Source of the DNA: Chloroflexi bacterium UBA6077
GTDB lineage: Bacteria; Chloroflexota; UBA6077
Reading direction: 5' to 3'
DNA length: 19,228 nucleotides
Assembly: GCA_002436065.1 (NCBI GenBank)
Contig: DIXP01000016.1
Location: 111,793 to 131,020 of the forward strand
How positions within the stretch are numbered: the first letter of the stretch is position 1; each line of letters starts with the position of its first letter. This document shows positions 1 to 6,957 of this stretch, one piece after another. A program made the position numbers and the translations under genes. Below the pieces are notes generated by a model, which saw nothing but the letters and a program-made list of their open reading frames with translations, was not told the DNA's origin and made no database searches.

Positions 1-37
1 CGCGCCAGTCCCTCTTCCTTTGCTCGCTTGATGGTTG

Positions 38-1552
38 TCAGGCTTCCTCGGCGCTAAGGAGGCCCTCTCGTGGGCCACCGGTTCGTCTGCGCTCAAGGAC
101 CGATGCGATAAGGGCGATGGCCACGATTAGCAGAAGGACGGCGGACATCGGCCGCGTCAGAAAGATGCTGGGATCGCCCGAGGACATCACCATGGACTGG
201 CGCAACGCGTTCTCGAACATGTGAGCCAGTACCAGTGTGAGCACCACAGGGGCAGCTGGGATCTCGGTCTTCCGCATCAGGAAGCCGATGATGCCGAAGA
301 GGATCGCGATCCACACGTCGATCATGTTGTTCCGGATGCTGTAGGTGCCGATGACACAGAGGGCCAGGACGATGGGTGCCAGCACCGGATAGGGGACGGT
401 GATCAATCGGGCCCACAGGCCGACGAGCGGCAGGTTCAATATCAGGAGCATCACGTTCCCGACGTACATGGAGACGACCAAGCCCCAGACCACCTCCGGA
501 TTCTCCTGGAACAGCATCGGGCCTGGACGCACCCCGTGCACCATTAGGGCGCCCAGCAGGACGGCCAGCGGTGCCGAGGGGGGGATGCCGAGGGTGAGCA
601 GGGGGATGAGTCCACCACCGACCGCGGCGTTGTTCGCGCCCTCGGGCGCAGCGACCCCCTCAATGACGCCTGTACCGAACTTCTCTGGATGCTTGGAGAG
701 CCTGCGCTCCATGTCGTAGACCAGGAAGGATGACACGGTGGCGGAGCCGCCGGGGATAATCCCGACGAAGAAGCCGACGATCGAACTGCGGACCAAGGCT
801 CCCGCGGAATCCTTCCAGTCCTGGAGATTGGGGAGGATGCTTCCCTTTACCTTCGTCGCGAACACCTCACGCATGGAGCCCTCGGCGTTGGCCATGATCT
901 CAGAGAAGGCGAAGAGCCCGACGACGACACTGATGAAGTCGATGCCCCCGAGGAGGTCCACGACGCCGTAGGTGTAGCGAGCGAGGCCCGTGAGCGGGTC
1001 CTGGCCTACCATGGCGATCATCAGGCCGAAGACTCCCGCGATGAGCCCCTTGAGGAGGGACCTACCGGACAGGCCTATGACGATGGTGAGGCCGAGCAAC
1101 ATGAGGGAGAAGTACTCCGGAGGCCCGAAGTCCAGGGCAATGTCGGCGAGAGGCGGGGCTAACAGCAGAAGGCCAAACTGGGAGAACGTGCCGGCGATGA
1201 AGGATGCGATGGCGGCCATTCCGAGGGCCGGCCCCGCTCGCCCCTTTCTGGCCATCTGGTAGCCATCCAGGGCGGTGGGGACAGAGGACGCCTCGCCCGG
1301 GACGTTCAGGAGGATTGAGGTGGTTGAGCCGCCGTACATGGCTCCATAGTAGATGCCTGCGAGGAGGATGATGGCTGAAGCCGGCGGCAGGTTCAGGCTG
1401 ATGGGGATCAGGATAGCGATGCCGGCGGTGGGGCCCACCCCAGGAAGGACGCCGATAAGGGTGCCGACCAGAACTCCCAGGAAGCAGTAGAGCAGGTTCA
1501 TGGGAGAAAGAGCTACCTGGGCACCCAATGCCAAATTGCTGAATACATCCAT
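38..1552 (-). CDS. tctA: Tripartite tricarboxylate transporter large permease (TctA family)
   Basis: This is the large membrane subunit of a tripartite tricarboxylate transporter, which moves a carboxylate handed over by the TctC binding protein using the ion gradient. The 504-residue length is normal for TctA. The N-terminal half holds the family's Gly/Pro-rich segments: LPGVGPTAG at about residues 37-45 and YYGAMYGGSTTSILLNVPGE at about 68-87. Around these are some ten or more hydrophobic helices, including a long run at the C-terminus. The start is set by an AGAGGG ribosome site six bases upstream, which overlaps the tctB stop codon; the gap to tctB is 10 bases, so the two are co-translated. 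It is the last gene of a tctC-tctB-tctA operon. The substrate cannot be read from the sequence; citrate, tartrate and other dicarboxylates are typical of the family. Confidence 0.96.
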   Translation of the reverse strand: MDVFSNLALGAQVALSPMNLLYCFLGVLVGTLIGVLPGVGPTAGIAILIPISLNLPPASAIILLAGIYYGAMYGGSTTSILLNVPGEASSVPTALDGYQMARKGRAGPALGMAAIASFIAGTFSQFGLLLLAPPLADIALDFGPPEYFSLMLLGLTIVIGLSGRSLLKGLIAGVFGLMIAMVGQDPLTGLARYTYGVVDLLGGIDFISVVVGLFAFSEIMANAEGSMREVFATKVKGSILPNLQDWKDSAGALVRSSIVGFFVGIIPGGSATVSSFLVYDMERRLSKHPEKFGTGVIEGVAAPEGANNAAVGGGLIPLLTLGIPPSAPLAVLLGALMVHGVRPGPMLFQENPEVVWGLVVSMYVGNVMLLILNLPLVGLWARLITVPYPVLAPIVLALCVIGTYSIRNNMIDVWIAILFGIIGFLMRKTEIPAAPVVLTLVLAHMFENALRQSMVMSSGDPSIFLTRPMSAVLLLIVAIALIASVLERRRTGGPREGLLSAEEA

Positions 1553-1562
1553 CTGTAGCCCT

Positions 1563-2024
1563 CTAGGTGAAGTTGATCAGGCCGGAAGGCAGCGGAATCA
1601 TGAGCCACTGCTGGAAGACCCAGTAGAGTATCGCGGTCGTTATCACGGCCATGGCCGTGGCGGATTTCCAGTTGTAGCGCCCGAGGAATAGAGTCAGGCC
1701 GAGCAGAAAGACGAAGGTGGAGACGATGTAACCGAGCAGTTGCAGCAGCGCAACGCTGATGGCCAACCCGACGACGATGGCCACGTTGTTAGCGAGGCCC
1801 TTGCCGGTTGGCCAGCTCACGTTCCTATCCTGGGAGACAGGACGGCGAGCGGCGGCGATGAACAGGAGCGCCGACAGGAAGGCCATGAGCAGGCCCAGGA
1901 TCAATGGGAGCCATCCCGAACCAGGGGCCTTACCGGCCGCCAGGGGCATCTTCAGGGCTTCGAAGGTGAACCAGAGGCTCGCCACGAATACGATGAGCGC
2001 GGTGATTTGGTCTAGCCGCTTCAT
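1563..2024 (-). CDS. tctB: Tripartite tricarboxylate transporter small permease (TctB family)
   Basis: This is the small membrane subunit of the transporter, 153 residues. The start chosen is the ATG at 2024 (MKRLDQITALIVF), preceded by AGGAG about 11 bases upstream. The frame stays open to 2102, but that extension translates a hairpin and reads as low-complexity Gly/Pro/Ala. Four hydrophobic segments are visible at about residues 8-25, 38-58, 78-108 (probably two short helices around LGYIVSTFVFLLG) and 120-140, as usual for TctB. TctB is poorly conserved, so the call leans on topology, size and position between tctC and tctA. Expression relative to tctC may be limited by the hairpin just upstream. 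Confidence 0.9.
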   Translation of the reverse strand: MKRLDQITALIVFVASLWFTFEALKMPLAAGKAPGSGWLPLILGLLMAFLSALLFIAAARRPVSQDRNVSWPTGKGLANNVAIVVGLAISVALLQLLGYIVSTFVFLLGLTLFLGRYNWKSATAMAVITTAILYWVFQQWLMIPLPSGLINFT

Positions 2025-2061
2025 AGGGAATCTCGCTCCTAGCGCGGAGTGTAAGGGGTCA

Positions 2062-2093
2062 CCAGCCGCTGGACCCACCGGTCCAGCGGCTGG
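2062..2093 (-). terminator. Strong hairpin between tctC and tctB (attenuator or mRNA stabiliser)
   Basis: A perfect inverted repeat has 14-base arms (CCAGCCGCTGGACC and its complement) around a four-base loop (CACC). It lies 19 bases after the tctC stop and 37 bases before the tctB start. No run of T follows on the transcribed strand, so it is unlikely to be a full intrinsic terminator. In binding-protein transport operons such hairpins often protect the upstream mRNA or allow only partial read-through, which keeps the binding protein in excess; that role is inferred here. Confidence 0.7.
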
Positions 2094-2112
2094 AATCTCC
2101 ATCGATCGATCG

Positions 2113-3222
2113 CTACTGCACGATGCCTAGCTTGTTCGCGATCTCCACGGCGGACTTGTTCTCCGAATTGATGAAAGCGCTCCAATCCTTGGGGCTCATG
2201 TAGCCGGGCACGAAGCCGGCCTTGTCCAGCTGATCCAGGAACTTCGGATCCTTCAGGGCTTCCTTGATCAGGTTATCCCAGGCCGCGACGATGTGATCCG
2301 GAGTCTTGGAAGGGCCCCACAGGCCGACCCAGCCCACGGTGTTGTACTGGTCGAAACCGGCCTCTTTGCTGGTAGGGATCTCAGGGGTCTGCTTGTACTT
2401 CTCAGGAAGGGTAACAGCCAGCACCTTCAACTTCTTCGCCTGGTAGAGTGACATTGCCTCCGCCAGGTTCTGGGAGGTGAAGTCGGCGCTACCGCCGGCG
2501 ACGGCCGCGTGGGCCGGCGCGCCGCCGTCGAAGGTGATGATGGGCACCTTGGCCGGATCGATCCCACCCTGTATCCACAGTTTGGCCGCGGCGAAGGTGG
2601 CTAGTCCGGCATTGCCCGCCGATGCAAGCTTGTACTTATCCGGCGCTGCCTTGACATCCGCGACGACGTCCTTGAGGCTATTCCACTTGGAGTCGGCCTT
2701 CACGGAGAAGCTCACGGGGTTGATCGTGATCCGATTGATGGCCACTCCGTCATCGATCTTGAAGGGCGGGGCCTTGGTGGCCGCGAGGCCGTAATAGGTG
2801 CTGGGGCCGTTGAGGAGCATCGAATAGCCGTCTGGCTGGGCCTGCAGGCCGGCCACGGTGCCGATGAAACCACCGCCGCCGCCCTTGTTGTTGACGGTGA
2901 CGGAGACCTTCCACTTCTCTTGCGCGTAGGCTGCCAGGAATCGACCCACCTGATCTACCACTCCGCCTGCGGCGAAGGGTATGATCAGCTCTACGTTCTT
3001 GGTTGGGTACTGAGGGGCAGCCTTGGCGGGCTCCGCTGCCTTAGCCGGCTCCGCAGCTTTGGCGACAGTAGGTGCAGCCTTAGCGGGCTCCGCTGCCTTG
3101 GCGGGCTCAGGAGCTTTGGTTGGCGATGATGCAGGTGCTGGTGAGGAACAGGCAGTTGACACTACCAGGGCAATGGTTAGGACGCACGCCATTAGGACAG
3201 AAGAGGTTGCGCGCAGTGACAT
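2113..3222 (-). CDS. tctC: Tripartite tricarboxylate transporter substrate-binding lipoprotein (TctC/Bug family)
   Basis: This is the extracytoplasmic binding protein of the TctCBA system, 369 residues. The ATG at 3222 is chosen because an AGGGAGG ribosome site lies six bases before it and a signal peptide follows at once (MSLRATSSVLMACVLTIALVVSTAC). The frame is open to 3615, but the extra 131 residues look like non-coding sequence. A lipobox-like STAC ending at Cys25 predicts a lipid anchor. Residues about 30-70 form an Ala/Pro/Lys linker with EPAKAA repeats. The mature domain starts with YPTKNVELIIPFAAGG, the usual TctC/Bug opening, and later shows the TSKEAGFD segment near the substrate site. 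First gene of the operon, with its own strong promoter. Ligand unknown. Confidence 0.94.
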   Translation of the reverse strand: MSLRATSSVLMACVLTIALVVSTACSSPAPASSPTKAPEPAKAAEPAKAAPTVAKAAEPAKAAEPAKAAPQYPTKNVELIIPFAAGGVVDQVGRFLAAYAQEKWKVSVTVNNKGGGGGFIGTVAGLQAQPDGYSMLLNGPSTYYGLAATKAPPFKIDDGVAINRITINPVSFSVKADSKWNSLKDVVADVKAAPDKYKLASAGNAGLATFAAAKLWIQGGIDPAKVPIITFDGGAPAHAAVAGGSADFTSQNLAEAMSLYQAKKLKVLAVTLPEKYKQTPEIPTSKEAGFDQYNTVGWVGLWGPSKTPDHIVAAWDNLIKEALKDPKFLDQLDKAGFVPGYMSPKDWSAFINSENKSAVEIANKLGIVQ

Positions 3223-3480
3223 GAGTTGCCTCCCTACTACCTTGACGGTTGTCTGGGATAACGAGTAGCTGCCGTGACTGTGCGCGAGCGAGAGGGAATG
3301 AGTGTCTCTTGTGCCACGGAGCCCTGCGGCAGGTCTCGTGGCTCCTGTCACCTCCTGCGTTGAGTTGGGGCGGAACGACGCTGTCCGCCCACGAGTGAAA
3401 ACCGAGATGCTATTCCAGGGACAGGGCTGATAGACACGAGGGTAAGACTGGATAGTGCGGTGCCGCCATCTAGATGGCCT
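3223..3480 (-). other. Long untranslated leader of tctC with several possible hairpins
   Basis: If the promoter at 3487-3515 is used, the tctC mRNA has a leader of about 258 bases. It contains one clean hairpin at 3368-3390 (GGGCGGA/TCCGCCC, nine-base loop). It also holds two mutually exclusive pairings around 3313-3346: GCCACG with CGTGGC, or GGAGCC with GGCTCC. I do not recognise a known riboswitch class here. The region also encodes the open N-terminal extension of the tctC frame, which has no ribosome site and no family similarity that I can see. Confidence 0.35.
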
Positions 3481-3486
3481 GGGGCT

Positions 3487-3515
3487 ATTGTAGGATGCGC
3501 AAATGGACATGTCAA
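3487..3515 (-). promoter_or_regulatory. Promoter of the tctCBA operon
   Basis: On the minus strand a perfect -35 box TTGACA (3510-3515) is followed by a 17-base spacer and a -10 box TACAAT (3487-3492; five of six consensus bases). This is the best sigma-70-type promoter in the window. The predicted start point is near 3480. Confidence 0.75.
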
Positions 3516-3524
3516 TATGACATG
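3508..3524. promoter_or_regulatory. 17-bp palindrome over the tctC -35 box, candidate operator
   Basis: CATGTCA-ATA-TGACATG is a perfect inverted repeat with seven-base arms. It overlaps all of the TTGACA -35 box of the tctC promoter, so a bound dimer would block RNA polymerase. It is also about 45 bases upstream of the candidate promoter of the divergent glycerate kinase gene, so one regulator could affect both units. The regulator is not encoded in the window and I cannot assign a family from the site. Confidence 0.55.
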
Positions 3525-3565
3525 CTGTGCATGGGATGGGGGTGGCCTGGCCGTCGGAGGGGCGA

Positions 3566-3594
3566 TTGCGGGGCCGTGGCTCCGAACCTATACT
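3566..3594 (+). promoter_or_regulatory. Candidate promoter of the glycerate kinase gene
   Basis: TTGCGG (3566-3571), a 17-base spacer and TATACT (3589-3594). The -10 box matches five of six consensus bases but the -35 box is weak. The predicted start is near 3601, giving a leader of about 68 bases before the ATG at 3669. Confidence 0.45.
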
Positions 3595-3668
3595 GAGGCG
3601 GATCATCTGTAACATGCAATCAGGTTCCAGTCTTGGGCGTAGCAGAGTGAATTGTGGGGGAAGGTGAG

Positions 3669-5030
3669 ATGTATCGGTTCTCTGAGGGTTTGTTGAAGTC
3701 GGGCCGGACGAGGGAGCGGCGCCAGGCTGCCCTGGAGGTGCTGTCCGCGGCGCTGGAAGCGGCGGATCCGGGCGAGGCGGTGAAGCGGTTCCTCAAGGTC
3801 GATGGAGAAGTACTGAAGATAGCCGGCAGTGAGTATGATCTGGGCGCCTTCGATCGGGTGCTAGTGGTGGGAGGCGGCAAGGCCGGAGCCGCTATGGCCG
3901 GCGCGGTGGAGGAAGTGCTGGGGGCACGGGTGACCGCCGGAGTCGTCAATGTGAAGGACGGCCACGTGGCGCCCACCAGGGTGGTGCGAATCCGGGAGGC
4001 CGGGCATCCCATGCCCGACGAACGAGGGTTGGCCGGCAGCAGGGAGATGCTGAAGCTGCTGGAGACGGCGGGACCACGGGACCTGGTGATCACGGTGATC
4101 TCGGGCGGGGGGTCCGCGCTGATGGACCTGCCTGTGGTTGGGGTCAGCCTGGAGGACATGAAGGCGCTGACGGACTCGCTGCTGAAGAGCGGCGCGACGA
4201 TCAACGAGATCAACACGATTCGTAAGCACCTCTCGCTGGTGAAGGGCGGCGGGCTGGCTAGGATGGCGAGCCCGGCGACGGTGATCTCGCTCATCCTCTC
4301 GGACGTGGTTGGGAACCCGCTGGACGTCATAGCCTCCGGTCCGACGGTGCCCGATACCACCACCTTCCAGGATGCGTGGGGGGTGCTGGAGCGATACGGG
4401 CTGACCGAGGGTGTGCCCGGGTCGATAGGCGATCGGCTGAGGGCCGGACTGCGGGGCGAGGTGCAGGATACGCCGAAGGAGGGGGACGCGCTGTTCGATA
4501 GGGTGCAGAACGTGTTGGTGGCGAGCAACGAGCTGGCGGCGGAGGCCGCGGCCACAAGGGCGCGGGGTTTGGGTTTCAACACGCTGCTGCTGTCCACCTT
4601 CGTGGAGGGGGAGGCCAGGGAGATAGCCAAGTTCTACTCCGCCATGGCCAGGGAGATCATCACCTACGGCAGGCCCGTGGCTAGGCCCGCCTGCGTCATG
4701 GCCGGCGGGGAGACCACCGTCACCATCAGGGGCAACGGCAAGGGTGGCCGCAACCAGGAAATGGCTCTCTCGGCGGCGGTGAAGATGGCGGGGATGCGGG
4801 ATGTGGTGGTTCTGCCCGCGGCCACGGACGGGACCGACGGCCCGACAGACGCGACCGGGGCTATCGTCGACGGCGGGACGGTGGCCCGGGCGAGGGAGAT
4901 GGGGCTGGACCCGATGGAGTATCTGGCGCGGAACGACTCCTACCATTTCTTCGAGAAGCTGGGGGATCTGGTCATCACCGGGCCTACCAACACCAACGTG
5001 AACGATTTGACGTTCCTGTTTGTGTTCTAG
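3669..5030 (+). CDS. Glycerate 2-kinase, MOFRL family (GckA/TtuD-like)
   Basis: The protein (453 residues) should phosphorylate D-glycerate with ATP to 2-phosphoglycerate in the cytoplasm. Family marks are clear: VVGGGKAGAAMA at about residues 66-77 with the conserved Lys71, SGGGSALM at 145-152, INTIRKHLSLVKGGGLA at about 181-197, and SDVVGNPLDVIASGPTVPD. The C-terminal MOFRL domain has AGGETTVTIRGNGKGGRNQE and ATDGTDGPTDATGA, and ends in the typical NTNVNDL segment. I prefer the ATG at 3669, which follows a GGAAGG purine run; a GTG at 3654 in frame adds five residues but has no ribosome site. It is divergent from tctCBA and upstream of a glycosyltransferase that may also use glycerate. Relatives are sometimes annotated as hydroxypyruvate reductase, in my view wrongly. 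Confidence 0.95.
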   Translation: MYRFSEGLLKSGRTRERRQAALEVLSAALEAADPGEAVKRFLKVDGEVLKIAGSEYDLGAFDRVLVVGGGKAGAAMAGAVEEVLGARVTAGVVNVKDGHVAPTRVVRIREAGHPMPDERGLAGSREMLKLLETAGPRDLVITVISGGGSALMDLPVVGVSLEDMKALTDSLLKSGATINEINTIRKHLSLVKGGGLARMASPATVISLILSDVVGNPLDVIASGPTVPDTTTFQDAWGVLERYGLTEGVPGSIGDRLRAGLRGEVQDTPKEGDALFDRVQNVLVASNELAAEAAATRARGLGFNTLLLSTFVEGEAREIAKFYSAMAREIITYGRPVARPACVMAGGETTVTIRGNGKGGRNQEMALSAAVKMAGMRDVVVLPAATDGTDGPTDATGAIVDGGTVARAREMGLDPMEYLARNDSYHFFEKLGDLVITGPTNTNVNDLTFLFVF

Positions 5031-5039
5031 TCCCGTCCC

Positions 5040-5154
5040 GTAGGGCAGGGTCTTGTACCCTGCCGGTTGGCGGTGGTGTCCGGCGCGGTTGGGGATGGGG
5101 GCAGCGTCGCGCGTCCATGTCCGGTGGGCGGAAGGGGACGAGCCCCTTCCCTAC
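5040..5154. repeat. MITE-like intergenic repeat, copy A (115 bp)
   Basis: The element starts GTAGGG and ends CCCTAC. Its two 27-base ends are imperfect inverted copies of each other. Each end also folds on itself: GGCAGGGT/ACCCTGCC with loop CTTGT (5044-5064), and GGAAGGGG/CCCCTTCC with loop ACGAG (5130-5150); both are 8-bp stems with 5-base loops. A related element lies at 13322-13454. It begins 10 bases after the glycerate kinase stop and ends 22 bases before the glycosyltransferase start. It carries no gene, so any movement would need enzymes from elsewhere. Confidence 0.65.
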
Positions 5155-5176
5155 AGACGCTACGAGGAGGGGCAAG

Positions 5177-6418
5177 ATGGGCGGGTTAACGAGCGCGGTT
5201 CCGGCGGAGGCGTGGGCTCGGATCAAGGGGATCGGCGGGGCCGAGCTGGTGGTCGGTATTCCCAGCTACAACAATTCAACCACCATTGCCCATGTGGTTG
5301 GGACGGCGGCGGAGGGGATGGCGACCCACTTCCCCGGCCTCAAGGGAGTGGTGGTGAATGCCGATGGCGGGTCCACTGACGAGACGCGGAGGGTGGTGGA
5401 GTCGGCCCCCGTCCCTTCTGGCGTGCGGAAGCTGTCTCTTGTCTACCAGGGGGTGCCCGGCAAGGGGAGCGCTTTTCGAGCCATCTTCGAGACGGCTCGT
5501 GCCCTGGGCGCCAAAGCCTGCGTGGTTGTGGACTCGGATCTCAGGAGCATTACGCCGGACTGGATCAGGCTGCTGGCCGGACCGGTGTTGGATGGGAGAT
5601 TCGGCTATGTGGCTCCCTACTACGTTCGCCACAAGTACGATGGGACCATCACCAACAGCATCGCCTACCCGCTTACGGCGGCCCTCTATGGGGTGGCGGT
5701 GCGGCAGCCGATTGGAGGGGATTTCGGCTTCTCTGGCCGGCTACTGGACTGCTACCTGGGGCAGGACGTCTGGGAGACGGACGTGGCCAGGTTCGGGGTG
5801 GATATCTGGATGACCACCACGGCGCTCAACGAGGGGTTCGCAGTGGCGCAGGCGTGCTTGGGCGCCAAGCTCCACGATCCGAAGGACCCGGCTGCCTCGC
5901 TTGGACCGATGTTCCGGCAGGTGGTAGGCACCCTTTTTGGGCTCATGGGGCGATATCGCTCCAGGTGGGAACTGGTGAGCGGGGTGCAGGCAGCGCCGCT
6001 TCTGGGCGATGCGGCCGCGGTTGAGCCGGAGCCAGTCCGGGTGGATGTGCCCGCGCTGATCGAGCGGTTCAGGGTGGCCTTTGCGGCGGAGTATCCATTC
6101 TGGGTGGACTTCGTGGCCGAGGAGAACCTGCGGGTGTTGGATGAGATCAACCGGTTGGGGCCATCGGAGTATCGCTTTCCTGTGGAGCTATGGGTGAGGC
6201 TGGTGTATGACTTCGCCGTTGCCTACAACCGGAATGGGCTGGACCGGAACCGCGTGGTCGACTCGCTGACGGGACTCTACTACGGGCGGACGGCGTCGTT
6301 CTGCCTGGAGACGGCGGGGATGACGACGGCGGAGGCGGAGCGCCAAGTGATCGGTGAGGTTGCGAGGCGGTTTGTGGAGTTGAAGCCGTACGTGGAGAGC
6401 AGGTGGGCCGCGGGCTGA
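5177..6418 (+). CDS. GT-A glycosyltransferase, glucosylglycerate/mannosylglycerate synthase-like
   Basis: A soluble 413-residue enzyme with a GT-A fold. Visible elements: the nucleotide-binding start VVGIPSYNNSTTI at about 25-37, VNADGGSTDETR at 60-71, PGKGSA at 94-99 (phosphate/base contacts), and the metal-binding DxD motif VVVDSD at 116-121. Further on are RQPIGGDFGFS at about 176-186, GVDIW at 207-211, and His233 in KLHDPKD, a likely third metal ligand. This order matches the retaining synthases that join a sugar nucleotide to D-glycerate or 3-phosphoglycerate (GT81, and more distantly GT78). The start at 5177 is fixed by GAGGAGG six bases upstream; the open frame to 5117 covers the repeat. 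The adjacent glycerate kinase supports glycerate as acceptor, but donor and acceptor are inferred. No transmembrane segment is seen. Confidence 0.72.
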   Translation: MGGLTSAVPAEAWARIKGIGGAELVVGIPSYNNSTTIAHVVGTAAEGMATHFPGLKGVVVNADGGSTDETRRVVESAPVPSGVRKLSLVYQGVPGKGSAFRAIFETARALGAKACVVVDSDLRSITPDWIRLLAGPVLDGRFGYVAPYYVRHKYDGTITNSIAYPLTAALYGVAVRQPIGGDFGFSGRLLDCYLGQDVWETDVARFGVDIWMTTTALNEGFAVAQACLGAKLHDPKDPAASLGPMFRQVVGTLFGLMGRYRSRWELVSGVQAAPLLGDAAAVEPEPVRVDVPALIERFRVAFAAEYPFWVDFVAEENLRVLDEINRLGPSEYRFPVELWVRLVYDFAVAYNRNGLDRNRVVDSLTGLYYGRTASFCLETAGMTTAEAERQVIGEVARRFVELKPYVESRWAAG

Positions 6419-6465
6419 GGTGGGGATGCGGCGTTGTGGGGAAGAGGTTGCCCCTCACCCTGACC

Positions 6466-6497
6466 CTCTCCCTCGGGGAGAGAGAAGTCGAGAGGGT
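6466..6497. repeat. Short hairpin-forming repeat after the glycosyltransferase gene
   Basis: CTCTCCC-TCG-GGGAGAG (6466-6482) is a perfect 7-bp stem with a 3-base loop. A competing stem pairs ACCCTCTC (6463-6470) with GAGAGGGT (6490-6497). The surrounding CCCCTCACCCTGACCCTCTC text resembles common intergenic repeats of many bacterial genomes. It may help to end the rightward transcript, but no T-run follows. Confidence 0.4.
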
Positions 6498-6526
6498 GCG
6501 GTGCGGGCGTACCATGTAGTAGCCGG

Positions 6527-6557
6527 CCGCCCCTCCCCGGCCGCCAGGGAGGGGCGG
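6527..6557. terminator. Hairpin between convergent genes, likely bidirectional terminator
   Basis: A perfect inverted repeat with 11-base arms (CCGCCCCTCCC / GGGAGGGGCGG) around a nine-base loop. It lies 10 bases past the stop of the leftward small-protein gene and about 110 bases past the rightward glycosyltransferase gene. A T-run is missing on both strands, so termination efficiency is uncertain. Confidence 0.5.
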
Positions 6558-6566
6558 ATATCGTAG

Positions 6567-6851
6567 CTACATCGCCTTGATGGCCTTGTGGGCCCTGTCG
6601 AAGTAGCGGTCGACGTAGGCCTCGGCTTCCTTGACTAGGTCCATGAGGACCGGCTTCATCTCCGGCACGACCTTCTCGGAGAAGAACTCCCGCCCCGCGC
6701 GGGCTGCCTCGGCGCTGCCCATCTCTCTGGCCCTGTCCACCACCGTCTTGGGATGCGACCGCTGCCTCATGGTCACGACGTAAGTGATGAACCCGGCGAT
6801 CAAGGCGCTTCCGAACAGGACGCCTACGATCGGAAACCTGAATCCGTTCAT
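6567..6851 (-). CDS. Small membrane-anchored protein of unknown function
   Basis: A 94-residue protein that I cannot assign to a named family. One transmembrane helix is visible at about residues 5-25 (FPIVGVLFGSALIAGFITYVV). It is followed by a charged, probably helical domain with many Arg, Lys, Glu and aromatic residues (for example EAYVDRYFDRAHKAIKAM at the end). The overall plan recalls small YtxH-like envelope proteins, but I see no firm match. The start at 6851 is chosen because AGGAGG lies seven bases before it; an ATG at 6869 overlaps that ribosome site. It lies downstream of the sigma-54 activator on the same strand, with a sigma-54-like site between them (6937-6952). Confidence 0.72.
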   Translation of the reverse strand: MNGFRFPIVGVLFGSALIAGFITYVVTMRQRSHPKTVVDRAREMGSAEAARAGREFFSEKVVPEMKPVLMDLVKEAEAYVDRYFDRAHKAIKAM

Positions 6852-6936
6852 CCTCGATCCTCCTGCCAACCTCTACCGATGGCGTGGCCCGGTCTTCTAG
6901 GGAAGCGACGGACCAACGGCTCACCGGGGAGAGGTG

Positions 6937-6952
6937 GGCAAGAAGCATGCCG
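6937..6952 (-). promoter_or_regulatory. Candidate sigma-54 (-24/-12) site before the small membrane protein gene
   Basis: The minus strand reads CGGCATG-CTTC-TTGCC, with GG and GC separated by exactly 10 bases. It departs from TGGCACG-N4-TTGCW at three positions: the first T, the C of CAC, and the final base. It begins six bases past the activator stop codon, and the predicted start point is about 75 bases before the 6851 start. It is the weakest of the four sites in this block. Confidence 0.35.
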
Positions 6953-6957
6953 CCTGC

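Noticed and set aside
1..37. Terminator after tctA
   Set aside because: The 37 bases hold no hairpin that I can see; the transcript may continue outside the window.
3300..3400. T-box or SAM riboswitch in the tctC leader
   Set aside because: No T-box sequence, specifier loop or other known conserved core could be found, only simple pairings.
3555..3570. Sigma-54-like GG-N10-GC before glycerate kinase
   Set aside because: TTGC is present but the CAC of the -24 element is absent, and a sigma-70-type promoter overlaps it.
3223..3615. N-terminal extension of the tctC frame
   Set aside because: The signal peptide and an AGGGAGG site start at 3222; the extension contains the promoter and hairpins and reads as random residues.
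3620..4630. 336-residue leftward open frame
   Set aside because: It lies opposite the glycerate kinase, is Ser/Pro/Thr-rich with no family motif, and follows from the high GC at third positions of the real gene.
6280..6948. 222-residue leftward frame covering the small membrane-protein gene
   Set aside because: It overlaps the smaller gene in another frame, runs through hairpins and the end of the glycosyltransferase gene, and shows low-complexity composition.
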